A stretch of DNA of 64,000 nucleotides from Candidatus Obscuribacterales bacterium (GTDB lineage Bacteria > Cyanobacteriota > Vampirovibrionia > Obscuribacterales > Obscuribacteraceae): NCBI GenBank assembly GCA_020050685.1, contig JAGVKG010000064.1:1-64000 (forward strand), in the 5' to 3' direction. The translations under genes and the position numbers were made by a program. How positions within the stretch are numbered: position 1 is the stretch's first letter; each line of letters starts with the position of its first letter. The notes beneath the pieces were generated by a model. That model was not told where the DNA came from. It worked only from the letters and a program-made list of their open reading frames with translations, and did no database searches. Below are positions 1-8,683 of this stretch, in pieces.

Positions 1-420
1 ATCTAAAAATGCGTCGTAGTAATCGAGTTTGTATTGCAAGCGCACGTCATCTTTTTTGCCATTGGGGAAATAAACATTGCAGAGGAGAAAGTCGCCATAG
101 TCGCAAGCAACCATGCGGCCTTCTTTGTCGAAGCGCTCTGCGCGTTTACCCAGAATTGGTGCCATGCCGTAACTAACCGAGGCCGGTTTCTCTTTTGTGT
201 AAATGGCAACGCCTGAGTAGCCACGCTTTTCTGCGTGTGACCAGTATGAAACATAGCCTTTTGGCAAAGTCAGTTCATCGGTTAATTGATCGCCTGAGAT
301 TTTTGTTTCTTGCACGCAGACGATTTTCGGCTTTTCTTTGGACATCCAATCGAAGAAGCCTTTTTTGCTAATTGCGCGAATGCCATTGACGTTCCAGGAG
401 GCTAGGGTTAGCTTGGACAT
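1..420 (-). CDS. xth: Exodeoxyribonuclease III, N-terminal part (cut by window edge)
   Basis: The reverse strand reads from an ATG at 418-420 without a stop to base 1, giving the first 140 residues of an AP endonuclease/3'-5' exonuclease of the ExoIII (EEP) family. The protein begins MSKLTLASWNVNGIRA, the hallmark N-terminus with the Asn of the active site, followed by CVQETKIS containing the metal-binding Glu and a GYSGVAIYTKE segment. Family members are about 255-270 residues, so roughly half is missing off the left edge. The role in base excision repair is known for the family. Alanine dehydrogenase lies upstream on the same strand, separated by a palindrome. Confidence 0.93.
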   Translation of the reverse strand, partial: MSKLTLASWNVNGIRAISKKGFFDWMSKEKPKIVCVQETKISGDQLTDELTLPKGYVSYWSHAEKRGYSGVAIYTKEKPASVSYGMAPILGKRAERFDKEGRMVACDYGDFLLCNVYFPNGKKDDVRLQYKLDYYDAFLD

Positions 421-447
421 GATTCTCTGCGTTTGAAATGAAAACAA

Positions 448-473
448 TAGGGGCGGGGTTTTCCCCGCCCCTA
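448..473. repeat. REP-like GC-rich palindrome
   Basis: An 11-bp perfect inverted repeat (TAGGGGCGGGG, loop TTTT, CCCCGCCCCTA) sits between ald and xth. The same motif recurs in part at 14033-14051, and a related palindrome occurs at 63529-63548. It could end transcription of ald, but there is no T-run after the stem, so a dispersed palindrome is the better reading. Confidence 0.8.
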
Positions 474-487
474 CATTGTATCGATCG

Positions 488-1588
488 TTAGACTGGTGAG
501 CAGACTTTGCCTACGCCTTCGGCAACACCAGCGTGGACGATGCGTCCTTCGTGGATGTTGATTCCTTTGCGCAGTGATGAATCGTCGAGAGCGGCTTGGT
601 AGCCGAACTTGGCGAGCTTCAAGCAGTATGGCAGAGTTGCATTGGTCAGTGCTCTGGTTGATGTCCATGGCACTGCACCAGGAATGTTTGCTACACCATA
701 GTGTACAACCCCTTCCCAGACGTAAGTCGGTGCAGAGTGTGTGGTTGAGTGAATGGTTTCAATGCAACCGCCCTGGTCGACTGATACGTCGACGATCACA
801 GAGCCTGGTTTCATTTTCTTGACCATGTCGGCTGTGACAATACGTGGTGCTTGTTTGCCTGGGATAAGCACGGCACCAATAACCAGATCGGCAGTTGGTA
901 ACAAGCTGTCGAGATAATGTCCAATAGAAAATACGGTGCGCAATTGTCCGTTGAATACATCGTCCAAATAACGCAAACGATCCAAGGAGAGATCGAATAT
1001 GGTGACGCGAGCGCCTAGACCGAGAGCAATCTTTGCTGCGTTGGTACCGACGACACCACCACCGATGATGATGACTTCACCAGGTTCAACACCAGGTACG
1101 CCACCAAGTAGAACGCCGCGGCCGCCCTGTGGTCTTTCCAAATAACTGGCACCAATTTGTGTGGAAAGGCGTCCAGCAATTTCGCTCATTGGTGTCAAAA
1201 GTGGCAAGGCACCATTTTCAGTTTGCACCGTTTCGTAAGCGATACAAGTGGCACCACTTTTGCAAAGATCTTCAGTCAGTTTAGGATGAGCTGCCAGGTG
1301 CAAATAGGTAAAGAGAATTTGCCCCTTACGCAACATCGGCACTTCTTTAGCTTGAGGCTCTTTGACCTTGAGGATTAAGTCTGCTTCACCAAAAACGGAT
1401 GGGGCATCAGGAGCAATCTTGGCTCCGACTTTTTGATATTCCTCATCGGTAATGCCTGAGCCGACACCTGCACCCTTTTCAATTAAGACGGTGTGACCAT
1501 CTGCCACTAAAGCAGTGGCGCCTGCTAGCGTTAACGCTACACGATATTCATTGTCCAGAATTTCTTTTGGGACACCAACCTTAGCCAA
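488..1588 (-). CDS. ald: Alanine dehydrogenase
   Basis: NAD-dependent L-alanine dehydrogenase interconverts alanine with pyruvate and ammonia. The protein (366 residues from the chosen start) shows [17 protein letters not shown] at the N-terminus, the substrate-binding KVKEPQ and [13 protein letters not shown] stretches, and a Rossmann nucleotide-binding segment [18 protein letters not shown]. Length matches the family (about 370). Start choice: an ATG at 1603 lacks a ribosome-binding site, but a GGAGG sits 8 bases before the TTG at 1588, and starting there gives the normal family N-terminus. The TTG start is an inference. It is apparently transcribed alone or with downstream xth. Confidence 0.93.
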   Translation of the reverse strand: MAKVGVPKEILDNEYRVALTLAGATALVADGHTVLIEKGAGVGSGITDEEYQKVGAKIAPDAPSVFGEADLILKVKEPQAKEVPMLRKGQILFTYLHLAAHPKLTEDLCKSGATCIAYETVQTENGALPLLTPMSEIAGRLSTQIGASYLERPQGGRGVLLGGVPGVEPGEVIIIGGGVVGTNAAKIALGLGARVTIFDLSLDRLRYLDDVFNGQLRTVFSIGHYLDSLLPTADLVIGAVLIPGKQAPRIVTADMVKKMKPGSVIVDVSVDQGGCIETIHSTTHSAPTYVWEGVVHYGVANIPGAVPWTSTRALTNATLPYCLKLAKFGYQAALDDSSLRKGINIHEGRIVHAGVAEGVGKVCSPV

Positions 1589-1766
1589 GGTACAGCCCTC
1601 CATTTGGGGAAAGAAGTTTGTAATTTAAACAGTGTGCTAATTTTAGCCTTTTCCCTGCTGAAAATACGAAGACAATCCTAAATACTCGCTTGTCTTACAA
1701 TTGTCTAATTTGGTTGGTGTAGAATGAAGTGTCAGTCGAGCGAACGCGCCAGTCAAGGAATTCCAT

Positions 1767-2951
1767 ATGTCACATTCTGAAGAAATTGTCATTGTTAACG
1801 GGGCCCGTACAGCATTCGGCGCCTTCGGTGGCTCACTTGCGGAAAAGACAGCTACAGATCTGCAAGTGATTGCTTGCCAGGGTGCAATGGCGAAGGCTGG
1901 TATCAAAGCGGATACCGTCGATCAAGTTGTTTTGGGCAATGTATTGCATACGAGCAAAGAAGCAATTTACATGGGCCGTCATGTGGCACTGCGATCCGGT
2001 ATGAGCATGAAGACACCAGCAGTGGTGCTCAACTTGCTTTGTGGATCTGGTGTGAAAGCAGTTTGTGATGCAGAGTCGGCTATCAGATCCGGTCAGGCAA
2101 AAATTGTTGTTGCCGGTGGTGTTGATCAACTGACCATGACACCATATCTTTCTTGGGACACGCGCTGGGGTAAGCGCATGGGCCATGGACAAATGTACGA
2201 TGGTTTGGATATTCGCGACACTTTGCCGAACAATTCTATGGGTGAAACAGCAGAGAATTTACAAAGCAAATATCAAATCAGTCGCGAAGATCAAGACGAG
2301 TTTGCTTTGCGCAGTCAGACTCTGGCCAAGAAAGCGCAAGATGCTGGGCGCTTTGCCAAGGAAATTGTGCCAGTAGAAATTGCCGATCGAAAGGGCAATA
2401 TAAAACTTGTTGCGAGCGATGAACACTTGCGACCGGAAACAACTTTGGCTGCGCTTGCTGCACTTCGCCCTGCATTCAAAAAGGATGGCACGGTAACTGC
2501 CGGTAATGCCTGTGGTATCGTCGATGGTGCCTGCGCGCTTGTCGTCACAACTGCAAAAGAAGCAGAAAAGCAAGGACTAAAACCGCTTTGCCGAATAGTC
2601 TCATCAGCAGTTGTCGGTGTGCCGCCGGAAATTATGGGAATTGGACCGGTTGAGGCAATTCCGGAAGCCTTGGCCAAAGCGAATCTGACTTTGAATGATA
2701 TCGACTTGATTGAGATCAACGAAGCATTCGCAGTGCAATATATTGCTTGTGAGCGGGAGCTAAAACTCGACCGCGAGAAAGTAAACGTCAACGGTGGTGC
2801 AATTGCTCTGGGACATCCTTTTGGTGCTTCTGGTGCGCGCTTGCTTTTGACTTTAGGAATTGAATTGCAAGAGCGTAAAGCTCGTTATGGACTAGCAAGC
2901 CTTTGCGTCGGTGGTGGCATGGGTATTGCCATGATCGTCGAGCGTTTGTAA
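1767..2951 (+). CDS. Acetyl-CoA acetyltransferase (thiolase)
   Basis: This is a full-length 394-residue thiolase, condensing two acetyl-CoA or cleaving 3-ketoacyl-CoA. The nucleophilic Cys is in LNLLCGSGVKAV, the NEAFA motif is present, the catalytic His lies in NGGAIALGHPFGASGAR, and the second catalytic Cys is in LCVGGGMGIAM at the C-terminus. An AAGGA precedes the ATG. It is monocistronic here: the upstream gene is divergent, and its TAA stop directly abuts the stop of the convergent orphan at 2952. No beta-oxidation or PHB genes accompany it, so biosynthetic (AtoB/PhaA) and degradative roles cannot be separated. Confidence 0.93.
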   Translation: MSHSEEIVIVNGARTAFGAFGGSLAEKTATDLQVIACQGAMAKAGIKADTVDQVVLGNVLHTSKEAIYMGRHVALRSGMSMKTPAVVLNLLCGSGVKAVCDAESAIRSGQAKIVVAGGVDQLTMTPYLSWDTRWGKRMGHGQMYDGLDIRDTLPNNSMGETAENLQSKYQISREDQDEFALRSQTLAKKAQDAGRFAKEIVPVEIADRKGNIKLVASDEHLRPETTLAALAALRPAFKKDGTVTAGNACGIVDGACALVVTTAKEAEKQGLKPLCRIVSSAVVGVPPEIMGIGPVEAIPEALAKANLTLNDIDLIEINEAFAVQYIACERELKLDREKVNVNGGAIALGHPFGASGARLLLTLGIELQERKARYGLASLCVGGGMGIAMIVERL

Positions 2952-3251
2952 TTAGCTGCCGTAATAAGTTACGTATTTGTTTGGCTTGGTGACTGGTGGC
3001 TCTCCATAGCCAGGCGCGTACTTGATGTACTTGCTGTATGGGCTAGCTTTCTTTGCTTGGCTGATGCGCTCGTAGTCATACATAGGACTAAGCGAAGGTG
3101 TATAAGCCGGCGGTGGTGGCACGAAGTAATGACCTTGGGATCTATGAGTCGCTTTGCGACCCTTCGTGCTTTTAGCATCGGCACCGAGCGGATTTGACAC
3201 GGCCAGTGCGGAAATTAGTAAGGAAAGAAGAATTGTTTGACTATTTGTCAT
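2952..3251 (-). CDS. Small secreted protein, unknown
   Basis: A 99-residue protein begins with a clear signal peptide (MTNSQTILLSLLISALAVS, cleavage probably near GADA). The mature part is short, basic, and rich in Tyr, Pro and Ser, with a PPPPAY run and a C-terminal YVTYYGS. I recognise no domain. Its stop codon touches that of the convergent thiolase with no gap. The exported, low-complexity tyrosine-rich nature suggests an envelope protein, which is inference only. Confidence 0.6.
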   Translation of the reverse strand: MTNSQTILLSLLISALAVSNPLGADAKSTKGRKATHRSQGHYFVPPPPAYTPSLSPMYDYERISQAKKASPYSKYIKYAPGYGEPPVTKPNKYVTYYGS

Positions 3252-3340
3252 TGTTATTTGGATTGTTTTCGGGGCTTGCTTGGATTGTCATGAAGGGCTT
3301 TCTTAAGCCTTTCTTAGATCGATCTTAGCACAACATTGAA

Positions 3341-3361
3341 CCCCATCCTGGGGGGATGGGG
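3341..3361. repeat. Intergenic hairpin
   Basis: A perfect 8-bp inverted repeat CCCCATCC/GGATGGGG with loop TGGGG lies downstream of the orphan at 3401-3766 (minus strand) and upstream of the one at 2952. No T-run follows on either strand. It may act as a factor-assisted terminator or be another dispersed palindrome. Confidence 0.55.
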
Positions 3362-3400
3362 CTCAATGGCTTTTGGCATCGGAGGGGTCGGGTAAAAACT

Positions 3401-3766
3401 TTAGGATGTCCAGTGATTCGGACGCTTCTTCGGAGGTGGTGCAAAAGACTTCAAATCAATTTCTCTTGGTTTGTATGGTGCCAGTGCTTTTCCCCACCAG
3501 ACTTTTAGATCCGTAAGCGTGCCTTGATGCAAAGAAGGGGGTTTGAGATTGCTTTGTGGTTTAGCCGTGCTGCGACTTAATCCTTGTTTGGCATGTCCAC
3601 CGGAAATAGCTTGTCGTGCTCTCTCGTCGGAAAATCTTTGAAGGTCCTCCTTCCAATCAGGCGAATTTGTTATTTGTTGATTTCTTTGTGTAGTAGCACC
3701 GTAACTTTCATGTGAATGTGGCAAATGAAAAATGCGCAGTGCCGCCAGCTTGATAAACGTAATCAT
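3401..3766 (-). CDS. Hypothetical protein
   Basis: This is a 121-residue basic protein if started at the ATG at 3766. The frame stays open to a TTG at 3832, which is a weaker choice. The sequence is hydrophilic, with a central acidic/basic stretch (DWKEDLQRFSDERARQAI) and a Pro/Lys-rich C-terminus (FAPPPKKRPNHW). I recognise no family. No strong ribosome-binding site is seen, so the start and even the expression are uncertain. A hairpin follows the stop. Confidence 0.45.
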   Translation of the reverse strand: MITFIKLAALRIFHLPHSHESYGATTQRNQQITNSPDWKEDLQRFSDERARQAISGGHAKQGLSRSTAKPQSNLKPPSLHQGTLTDLKVWWGKALAPYKPREIDLKSFAPPPKKRPNHWTS

Positions 3767-3928
3767 ATTTCTATACTTCACCCAGAACCGCTGATGTGAA
3801 CATACCCAGCGTCCGAGAGAATATAACAACAAAACCCGCTGCTTAAGCGCGTTTTACATGTGATGCGTCTTATGATCAGATCAATGCATTCTATATAGAG
3901 GCAATACCAAATGCGGTATTAACAATAC

Positions 3929-4483
3929 TTAGCCTTTGCGGATTTCCCAGAAGTCTGCACCGAGTGTATCCCATGGTAGACGGTGCTCGTCTGGCTGATT
4001 GACATCAAAGCATTGATTGACAAAGTAAATCATTGAAGCGGGATTCTGCCAGATGTTGGCTAGACCGTGTGCAACACCACGTGGCAGATAAAGTGCTTGA
4101 GCGCGTCCTGCACCGAGTACAAAGCGCATTGTCTTTTGATAGGTGGGTGATTCCTTGCGTGCATCAAAGAGACCAACCAAGATGCGTTGGTCCGGCAGAA
4201 TGAACCAGAGATCTTCTTGATTGTAGTGCAGGTGGAATGCCTTGATTACGCCTGGCAACACTTGTGAAAACGTTGCTTGTCTGACTTTGAACTCTGGGAA
4301 TAACTGCAGAGCACCATTTTCATCGAAGCGAGCAATCTCTGCCAAAGCGCCGCCGTCGTCGACGAACAAGTTGAGATTGATTATCTGCACGCCTTCAATT
4401 ACAGATTTCTTGCTGTAGTCTTGGACTGAAAGCTCGTTTGCGTATTCGCGTCCAATCGCATCTTTGGTCAATGGTTTCAACAT
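3929..4483 (-). CDS. rfbC: RmlC-like dTDP-4-dehydrorhamnose 3,5-epimerase
   Basis: A 184-residue cupin of the RmlC family, which epimerises dTDP-4-keto-6-deoxyglucose at C3 and C5. The His-containing strand PGVIKAFHLHYNQEDLWFI, the LPRGVAHGLANI strand and the C-terminal PWDTLGADFWEIRKG follow the RmlC pattern, though with enough divergence (RmlC usually has RGLHYQ) that a related sugar-epimerase activity is possible. It is the last gene of the run rmlA-rmlB-rmlD-rmlC on the minus strand, 110 bases after rmlD. This context is the main reason for assigning the dTDP-rhamnose role. Confidence 0.85.
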   Translation of the reverse strand: MLKPLTKDAIGREYANELSVQDYSKKSVIEGVQIINLNLFVDDGGALAEIARFDENGALQLFPEFKVRQATFSQVLPGVIKAFHLHYNQEDLWFILPDQRILVGLFDARKESPTYQKTMRFVLGAGRAQALYLPRGVAHGLANIWQNPASMIYFVNQCFDVNQPDEHRLPWDTLGADFWEIRKG

Positions 4484-4593
4484 GACTAAATCCAGCCGTC
4501 CTTATCGAAGTATTTTTCAGTACATTCTGTTAGCTTAAAAGCGGCTAAACACAGAATGCTTGCGTGGCATTGCGACCACAGACAATAAGGATA

Positions 4594-5445
4594 CTAGACG
4601 GGCTGCTTTTCTTTCAATAGGTCGAGGTAAGTAGAGAGTGCTTCTTGCCAGGGCAATACCTCTCGCCCAATCGCTTGAATGAGCGTTGTCTTATCCAGGA
4701 CGGAATATTTCGGTCGAGTGGCCGGTCTTGGCATATCCTTGGTTTCAATTGCTTCCACTGGGACATCGCGACCGGAAACAATTTGTCTGGCGAACTCGCA
4801 CCAGTTGGTAACACCGCCGTCGGTTGCATGATAAACGCCAAAGCGTTCGGTAACGATCAGGTCGGCGATTGTTTCTGACAAACTTAGAGTACATGTTGGT
4901 GTACCCCACTGATCTGCCACCACGCGCAAGGTTTTTTGCTTGGTGGACAAATCCAAAATGGTATCAACGAAGTTGCGTCCGTTTGGACCATAGAGCCAGC
5001 TGGTTCTGAGAATGTAAAACTGATTGAGGTGTCTTTGTACCGCGGTCTCACCAGCTAATTTTGATTTGCCGTAGATGGAAATCGGTGCCGTTTGATCCCA
5101 GGTCGTGTAAGGACTATTCCGCTTGCCGTCAAAGACATAATCAGTGCTGATATAAACCATTGGTATTTGCAAATGGCTGCAAGCTACGGCCACGTTTTCC
5201 GTGCCATAACCATTGACCAAGTATGCAAGATCCGGCTCGGATTCTGCTTGATCGACTTTTGTGTAAGCAGCAGAGTGAATAACTAGTTCCGGCGCTAGTC
5301 CGGAAAATGCCTCCATGACTTTAGCAAAGTCAGTTACGTCGAGGTCTTCTTTGGTCAGCCCAGTTACGACATGCCCACGTGATTCTAAACAAGGGACAAG
5401 TGCTTGACCGAGCATGCCACCAGCGCCGGTGACTAGAATTTTCAT
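4594..5445 (-). CDS. rfbD: dTDP-4-dehydrorhamnose reductase
   Basis: This 283-residue short-chain dehydrogenase performs the last step of dTDP-L-rhamnose synthesis. The N-terminal MKILVTGAGGMLGQAL binds NAD(P)H, STDYVFDG is the family's conserved block, and YGKSKLAGE carries the catalytic Tyr/Lys pair. The downstream TSWLYGPNGRNFVDTIL and ATDGGVTNWCEFA segments are typical of RmlD. AGAGGA sits 6 bases before the ATG. It lies between rmlB and the rmlC-like gene. The rmlB-rmlD spacer holds a 55-bp repeat also found upstream of rmlA. Confidence 0.95.
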   Translation of the reverse strand: MKILVTGAGGMLGQALVPCLESRGHVVTGLTKEDLDVTDFAKVMEAFSGLAPELVIHSAAYTKVDQAESEPDLAYLVNGYGTENVAVACSHLQIPMVYISTDYVFDGKRNSPYTTWDQTAPISIYGKSKLAGETAVQRHLNQFYILRTSWLYGPNGRNFVDTILDLSTKQKTLRVVADQWGTPTCTLSLSETIADLIVTERFGVYHATDGGVTNWCEFARQIVSGRDVPVEAIETKDMPRPATRPKYSVLDKTTLIQAIGREVLPWQEALSTYLDLLKEKQPV

Positions 5446-5485
5446 TGTTATCCTCTTTTTAGTCGCTCCGAAGGCTCACGCCTTC

Positions 5486-5540
5486 TCCGCTCTTACTGAC
5501 GCTCGGCTGCGGAAAGCTCATCGCTGTCCTTCGCCTCGCT
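5486..5540. repeat. 55-bp dispersed intergenic repeat, copy 1
   Basis: This copy matches the one at 7833-7887 at 53 of 55 positions by eye and shares its core GCTCGGCTGCGGAAAGCTCA with a more diverged inverted copy at 36992-37034. It lies in the rmlB-rmlD spacer and would be transcribed within the operon. Confidence 0.85.
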
Positions 5541-5558
5541 GGCTGGGAGCATTGACTG

Positions 5559-6605
5559 TTATCTAACTGCTGCAGCTTGCACGTTTTGGGCAACAAATGT
5601 TGCTTGCTTGGAGACAGCTGCCATCCAGTTTTGATTCTTCTTGTACCAGTCGATGGTTTCGTGAATACCGGTTTCAAAAGTATGCACTGGCGACCAACCA
5701 AGTTCGCGGCGAATTTTGCTGGAGTCAATTGCATAACGGCGATCGTGACCAAGTCTGTCTTCCACGTACTTGATCATATCTTCGCCCTTGCCGAGCTCAG
5801 AAAGAAGAAGCTTGGTGATTTGCATATTTGTACGCTCGTTGTTACCACCAACGTTGTAGACTTCGCCAGGCACGCCTTTGTGGAAAGCCAAATCAATTGC
5901 TTGGCAGTGATCTTCCACATGTAACCAATCGCGCACATTCAATCCGTCACCATAGACTGGCACTTGCTGATTGTTCATCAAACGACTTATGAAAAGTGGT
6001 ATCAGTTTTTCCGGATGCTGATATGGTCCGTAGTTGTTGGAGCAACGTGTGATCACAACTGGCAAACCATAAGTGTGGAAGTAAGCGCGACACAACAAAT
6101 CTGCGCCGGTCTTGGTTGAGGAATAGGGGCTTGATGGCTGAAGTGGGGTTTCTTCTGTAAAGAAGCCTGTTGGACCTAATGAGCCATAAACTTCATCGGT
6201 TGAAACTTGCACAAAGCGAATTGGTGCATTGTTTTTAGTGTTGCGTTGCCCATGCTCGAAGGCTGCTTCCAAAAGCACTTGCGTGCCCATGACGTTTGTT
6301 TGCACAAAAACTTCGGGGTCGCTGATTGATCGGTCAACGTGAGTTTCGGCAGCAACATTGATTACGCCGTGAACCGGTCCATAAAGTTTGCCGGAAACAA
6401 TCTCGTTTACCAGTTTTGTATCTTCGATTCTGCCTTTGACATTAATCAAACGCTTGTCGCTGGCCAAATCGGCAAGATTTTCTGGATGTCCAGCATAAGT
6501 TACGGCATCGAGATTGATGATCGAGTAGTCGGGATGATTCTTGAGAATGTAGCGGATCAAATTCGATCCAATGAAACCCAAACCACCTGTGACTAGTAGC
6601 TGCAT
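5559..6605 (-). CDS. rfbB: dTDP-glucose 4,6-dehydratase
   Basis: The 348-residue extended SDR enzyme converts dTDP-glucose to dTDP-4-keto-6-deoxyglucose. Visible are the NAD-binding MQLLVTGGLGFIGSNLIRYIL, the VSTDEVYGSLG block holding the catalytic Asp-Glu, YSSTKTGADLL with the catalytic Tyr and Lys, and the NNYGPYQHPEKLIPLFI signature of RmlB. The frame opens at a TTG at 6626, but GAGGA lies 7 bases before the ATG at 6605, which also matches the family start. It is the second gene of the rhamnose run, downstream of rmlA. Confidence 0.95.
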   Translation of the reverse strand: MQLLVTGGLGFIGSNLIRYILKNHPDYSIINLDAVTYAGHPENLADLASDKRLINVKGRIEDTKLVNEIVSGKLYGPVHGVINVAAETHVDRSISDPEVFVQTNVMGTQVLLEAAFEHGQRNTKNNAPIRFVQVSTDEVYGSLGPTGFFTEETPLQPSSPYSSTKTGADLLCRAYFHTYGLPVVITRCSNNYGPYQHPEKLIPLFISRLMNNQQVPVYGDGLNVRDWLHVEDHCQAIDLAFHKGVPGEVYNVGGNNERTNMQITKLLLSELGKGEDMIKYVEDRLGHDRRYAIDSSKIRRELGWSPVHTFETGIHETIDWYKKNQNWMAAVSKQATFVAQNVQAAAVR

Positions 6606-6721
6606 TGATAGTTCCTCGCTTGACAATGTACAAAGTTGGTTTTCAACAATTGATAAATTGTCGCTGCTTGGAATCTATATGATCTTTACGTGGACTTAAG
6701 ATGGCGTCGATTTTGAGTGAA

Positions 6722-7795
6722 TTAAACAACTTCGACTTTACTGTCGTCGCCAAGCATCAATCTATAGGCAACCGGCTTGGTTTGGCTGCGGGTTAATTCA
6801 ACGTTCACGCCAATCAAAGAATCGACGATGCGGCCGTGATAGTCGCGGATTTGAGTATTCTCACGCAAGATGCTGTGTTCAATTTCGGCATGAGAAACGC
6901 GGGCGCCATCACCGATTGATGTAAACGGTCCGACATAACTATCTTCCAGTTGACAATCCTTGCCAATCACGGCTGGACCGCGGACGATGCAGTTTTTCAA
7001 AATACTGCCTTTGCCAATGTGCACGCGGCCGGAAATCCGTGTTGCTTCGTCAATCTGTCCTTCCATGGCCACTTCAGTCATTTCATCAAGCACGACCCGA
7101 TTGGCTTCCAACATATCGTCTTTCTTACCAGTATCCAGCCACCACGAGGTAAGTATGTGACTGTCGACATGGAATTTGGTATCAATCAAGCGCTGAATTG
7201 CATCAGTGATTTCCAACTCGCCTCTACGACTGGGCTGGATTTCATCAATTGCCTTGTGAATATTTTTGTTGAACAAATAAACACCGACCAAGGCTAAATT
7301 GGATTTTGGCTTGGCTGGTTTTTCTTCCAAGCAAAGAATGCGTCCGGAAGCATCTAATTGGGCAACACCAAAGGAACTGGGATTGGCAACTTCGCGCAAT
7401 AAAATAAATGCATCAGCCTTGCCTTGATTGAAGCGCGTGACCAGTGGTCCAACACCATCTTTGATCAAGTTATCGCCGAGATACATAACGAAAGGATCGT
7501 CTTGTAAGAATGGTCTGGCTGTCTTAACCGCATGAGCAAGACCTTTTGGTTCGTCTTGCACGATGTAGGTAATCTTGATTCCCCAACGGGTACCATCGCC
7601 AACCACGGCTCGAACATCCGGTCCAGTTTCAGGGCTAATGATAATTCCCAAATCAGAAATGCCGGCAGCAATAAGTGCTTCAACGGCATAAAACAATATT
7701 GGCTTGTTCGCTACTGGCAGAAGTTGTTTTGCTGCTGTGTGTGTAATTGGACGCATGCGCGTGCCTTTGCCACCACTGAGGATAAGTCCCTTCAT
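6722..7795 (-). CDS. rfbA: Glucose-1-phosphate thymidylyltransferase (long type)
   Basis: This nucleotidyltransferase makes dTDP-glucose from dTTP and glucose-1-phosphate. The N-terminal MKGLILSGGKGTRMRPIT is the nucleotide-binding signature, PVANKPILFY follows, and YLGDNLI holds the metal-binding Asp. At 357 residues it is the long form, whose C-terminus (from about residue 245) shows hexapeptide-like repeats (GRVHIGKGSILKNCIVRGP) forming a left-handed beta-helix. RmlA of classic rhamnose operons is about 290 residues, so this is the archaeal/cyanobacterial/actinobacterial-like variant. AAGGAG precedes the start at slightly long spacing. Confidence 0.93.
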   Translation of the reverse strand: MKGLILSGGKGTRMRPITHTAAKQLLPVANKPILFYAVEALIAAGISDLGIIISPETGPDVRAVVGDGTRWGIKITYIVQDEPKGLAHAVKTARPFLQDDPFVMYLGDNLIKDGVGPLVTRFNQGKADAFILLREVANPSSFGVAQLDASGRILCLEEKPAKPKSNLALVGVYLFNKNIHKAIDEIQPSRRGELEITDAIQRLIDTKFHVDSHILTSWWLDTGKKDDMLEANRVVLDEMTEVAMEGQIDEATRISGRVHIGKGSILKNCIVRGPAVIGKDCQLEDSYVGPFTSIGDGARVSHAEIEHSILRENTQIRDYHGRIVDSLIGVNVELTRSQTKPVAYRLMLGDDSKVEVV

Positions 7796-7832
7796 ATTTA
7801 TAATCGCTCCTTACAGCTCGTTCCTCGCCTCA

Positions 7833-7887
7833 TCCGCTCTTCTTGACGCTCGGCTGCGGAAAGCTCATCGCTGTCCTTCGCCTCGCT
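7833..7887. repeat. 55-bp dispersed intergenic repeat, copy 2
   Basis: Same element and same orientation as 5486-5540, differing at two adjacent-region positions. It lies between the sugar-phosphate transferase and rmlA, so two spacers of the same operon carry it. Confidence 0.85.
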
Positions 7888-7902
7888 TGATGGGCACTCA
7901 TT

Positions 7903-8514
7903 TTAAAATGCTCCCCGTCCGATACCAACTTCTCGAAATGTATGCCAAACAATTTTCCAATCGAGGAAGTAATGCCAATTGTCGCAGTACCATTTATCGA
8001 GCTCTACTTTGCGATCATCGGGCAGCTCATCGCGCCCGTTAATCTGAGCCCAACCTGTGATACCAGGCGGAAATCTTAACACACCGCAAGCCTCGCGTTT
8101 GGCGGTAAGTTCGGTCTGATTATACAAGGCAGGGCGCGGCCCGACTATGCTCATTTGACCGGCAATGACGTTGAAAAGTTGGGGGAGCTCATCCAGACTG
8201 GTTTTGCGCAGAAACTTGCCAACCTTTGTAACCGGGCTGGGGCGCTTGAGCATTTCATCGGTTGGTAAGTCGGGTGTGCCGATAAACATTGTCCTAAATT
8301 TAAATATTTGGAAAAATTTACCAAAGCGACCGACGCGCTTTTGGCAAAACAAAACTGGTCCGGGCGAGTCCAGCTTAATGGCAATGGCTAAAACCAGCAT
8401 AATTGGTGCTAGAGCCAAACAGGCAAGCAAACAACAGGCAAGATCGGTAGCTCGTTTGAGACCGATTTGTGATGGCATTGACAATGCACGTGGCTCTAAA
8501 TTTTGAGTTGGCAT
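7903..8514 (-). CDS. Undecaprenyl-phosphate sugar phosphotransferase (bacterial sugar transferase)
   Basis: This 203-residue initiating transferase moves a sugar-1-phosphate onto the lipid carrier at the inner membrane. One hydrophobic segment near residues 25-48 (LACCLLACLALAPIMLVLAIAI) is the membrane anchor. KRVGRFGKFFQIFKFRTM, TSLDELPQLFNVIAGQMSIVGPRP and FPPGITGWAQINGR are the family's conserved blocks. It corresponds to the catalytic domain alone, lacking the N-terminal membrane half of WcaJ/WbaP-type proteins. Placed immediately upstream of rmlA, it probably starts a rhamnose-containing glycan. Its donor sugar cannot be told from sequence. Confidence 0.92.
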   Translation of the reverse strand: MPTQNLEPRALSMPSQIGLKRATDLACCLLACLALAPIMLVLAIAIKLDSPGPVLFCQKRVGRFGKFFQIFKFRTMFIGTPDLPTDEMLKRPSPVTKVGKFLRKTSLDELPQLFNVIAGQMSIVGPRPALYNQTELTAKREACGVLRFPPGITGWAQINGRDELPDDRKVELDKWYCDNWHYFLDWKIVWHTFREVGIGRGAF

Positions 8515-8683
8515 GAAAAGATTAGGTTTCAGTCAAGTAATATGCGGAATATCATATTGCACTTATACTGCCTTATACTGTAATTTCCGCCAATATCAGT
8601 GATTTATAAGAGTTATCTCGCGATAATCTCCCGTGATCTGAATAATTGGTTGGGTTTGTCCCTTAATTGGCTATAAGTTTCCC

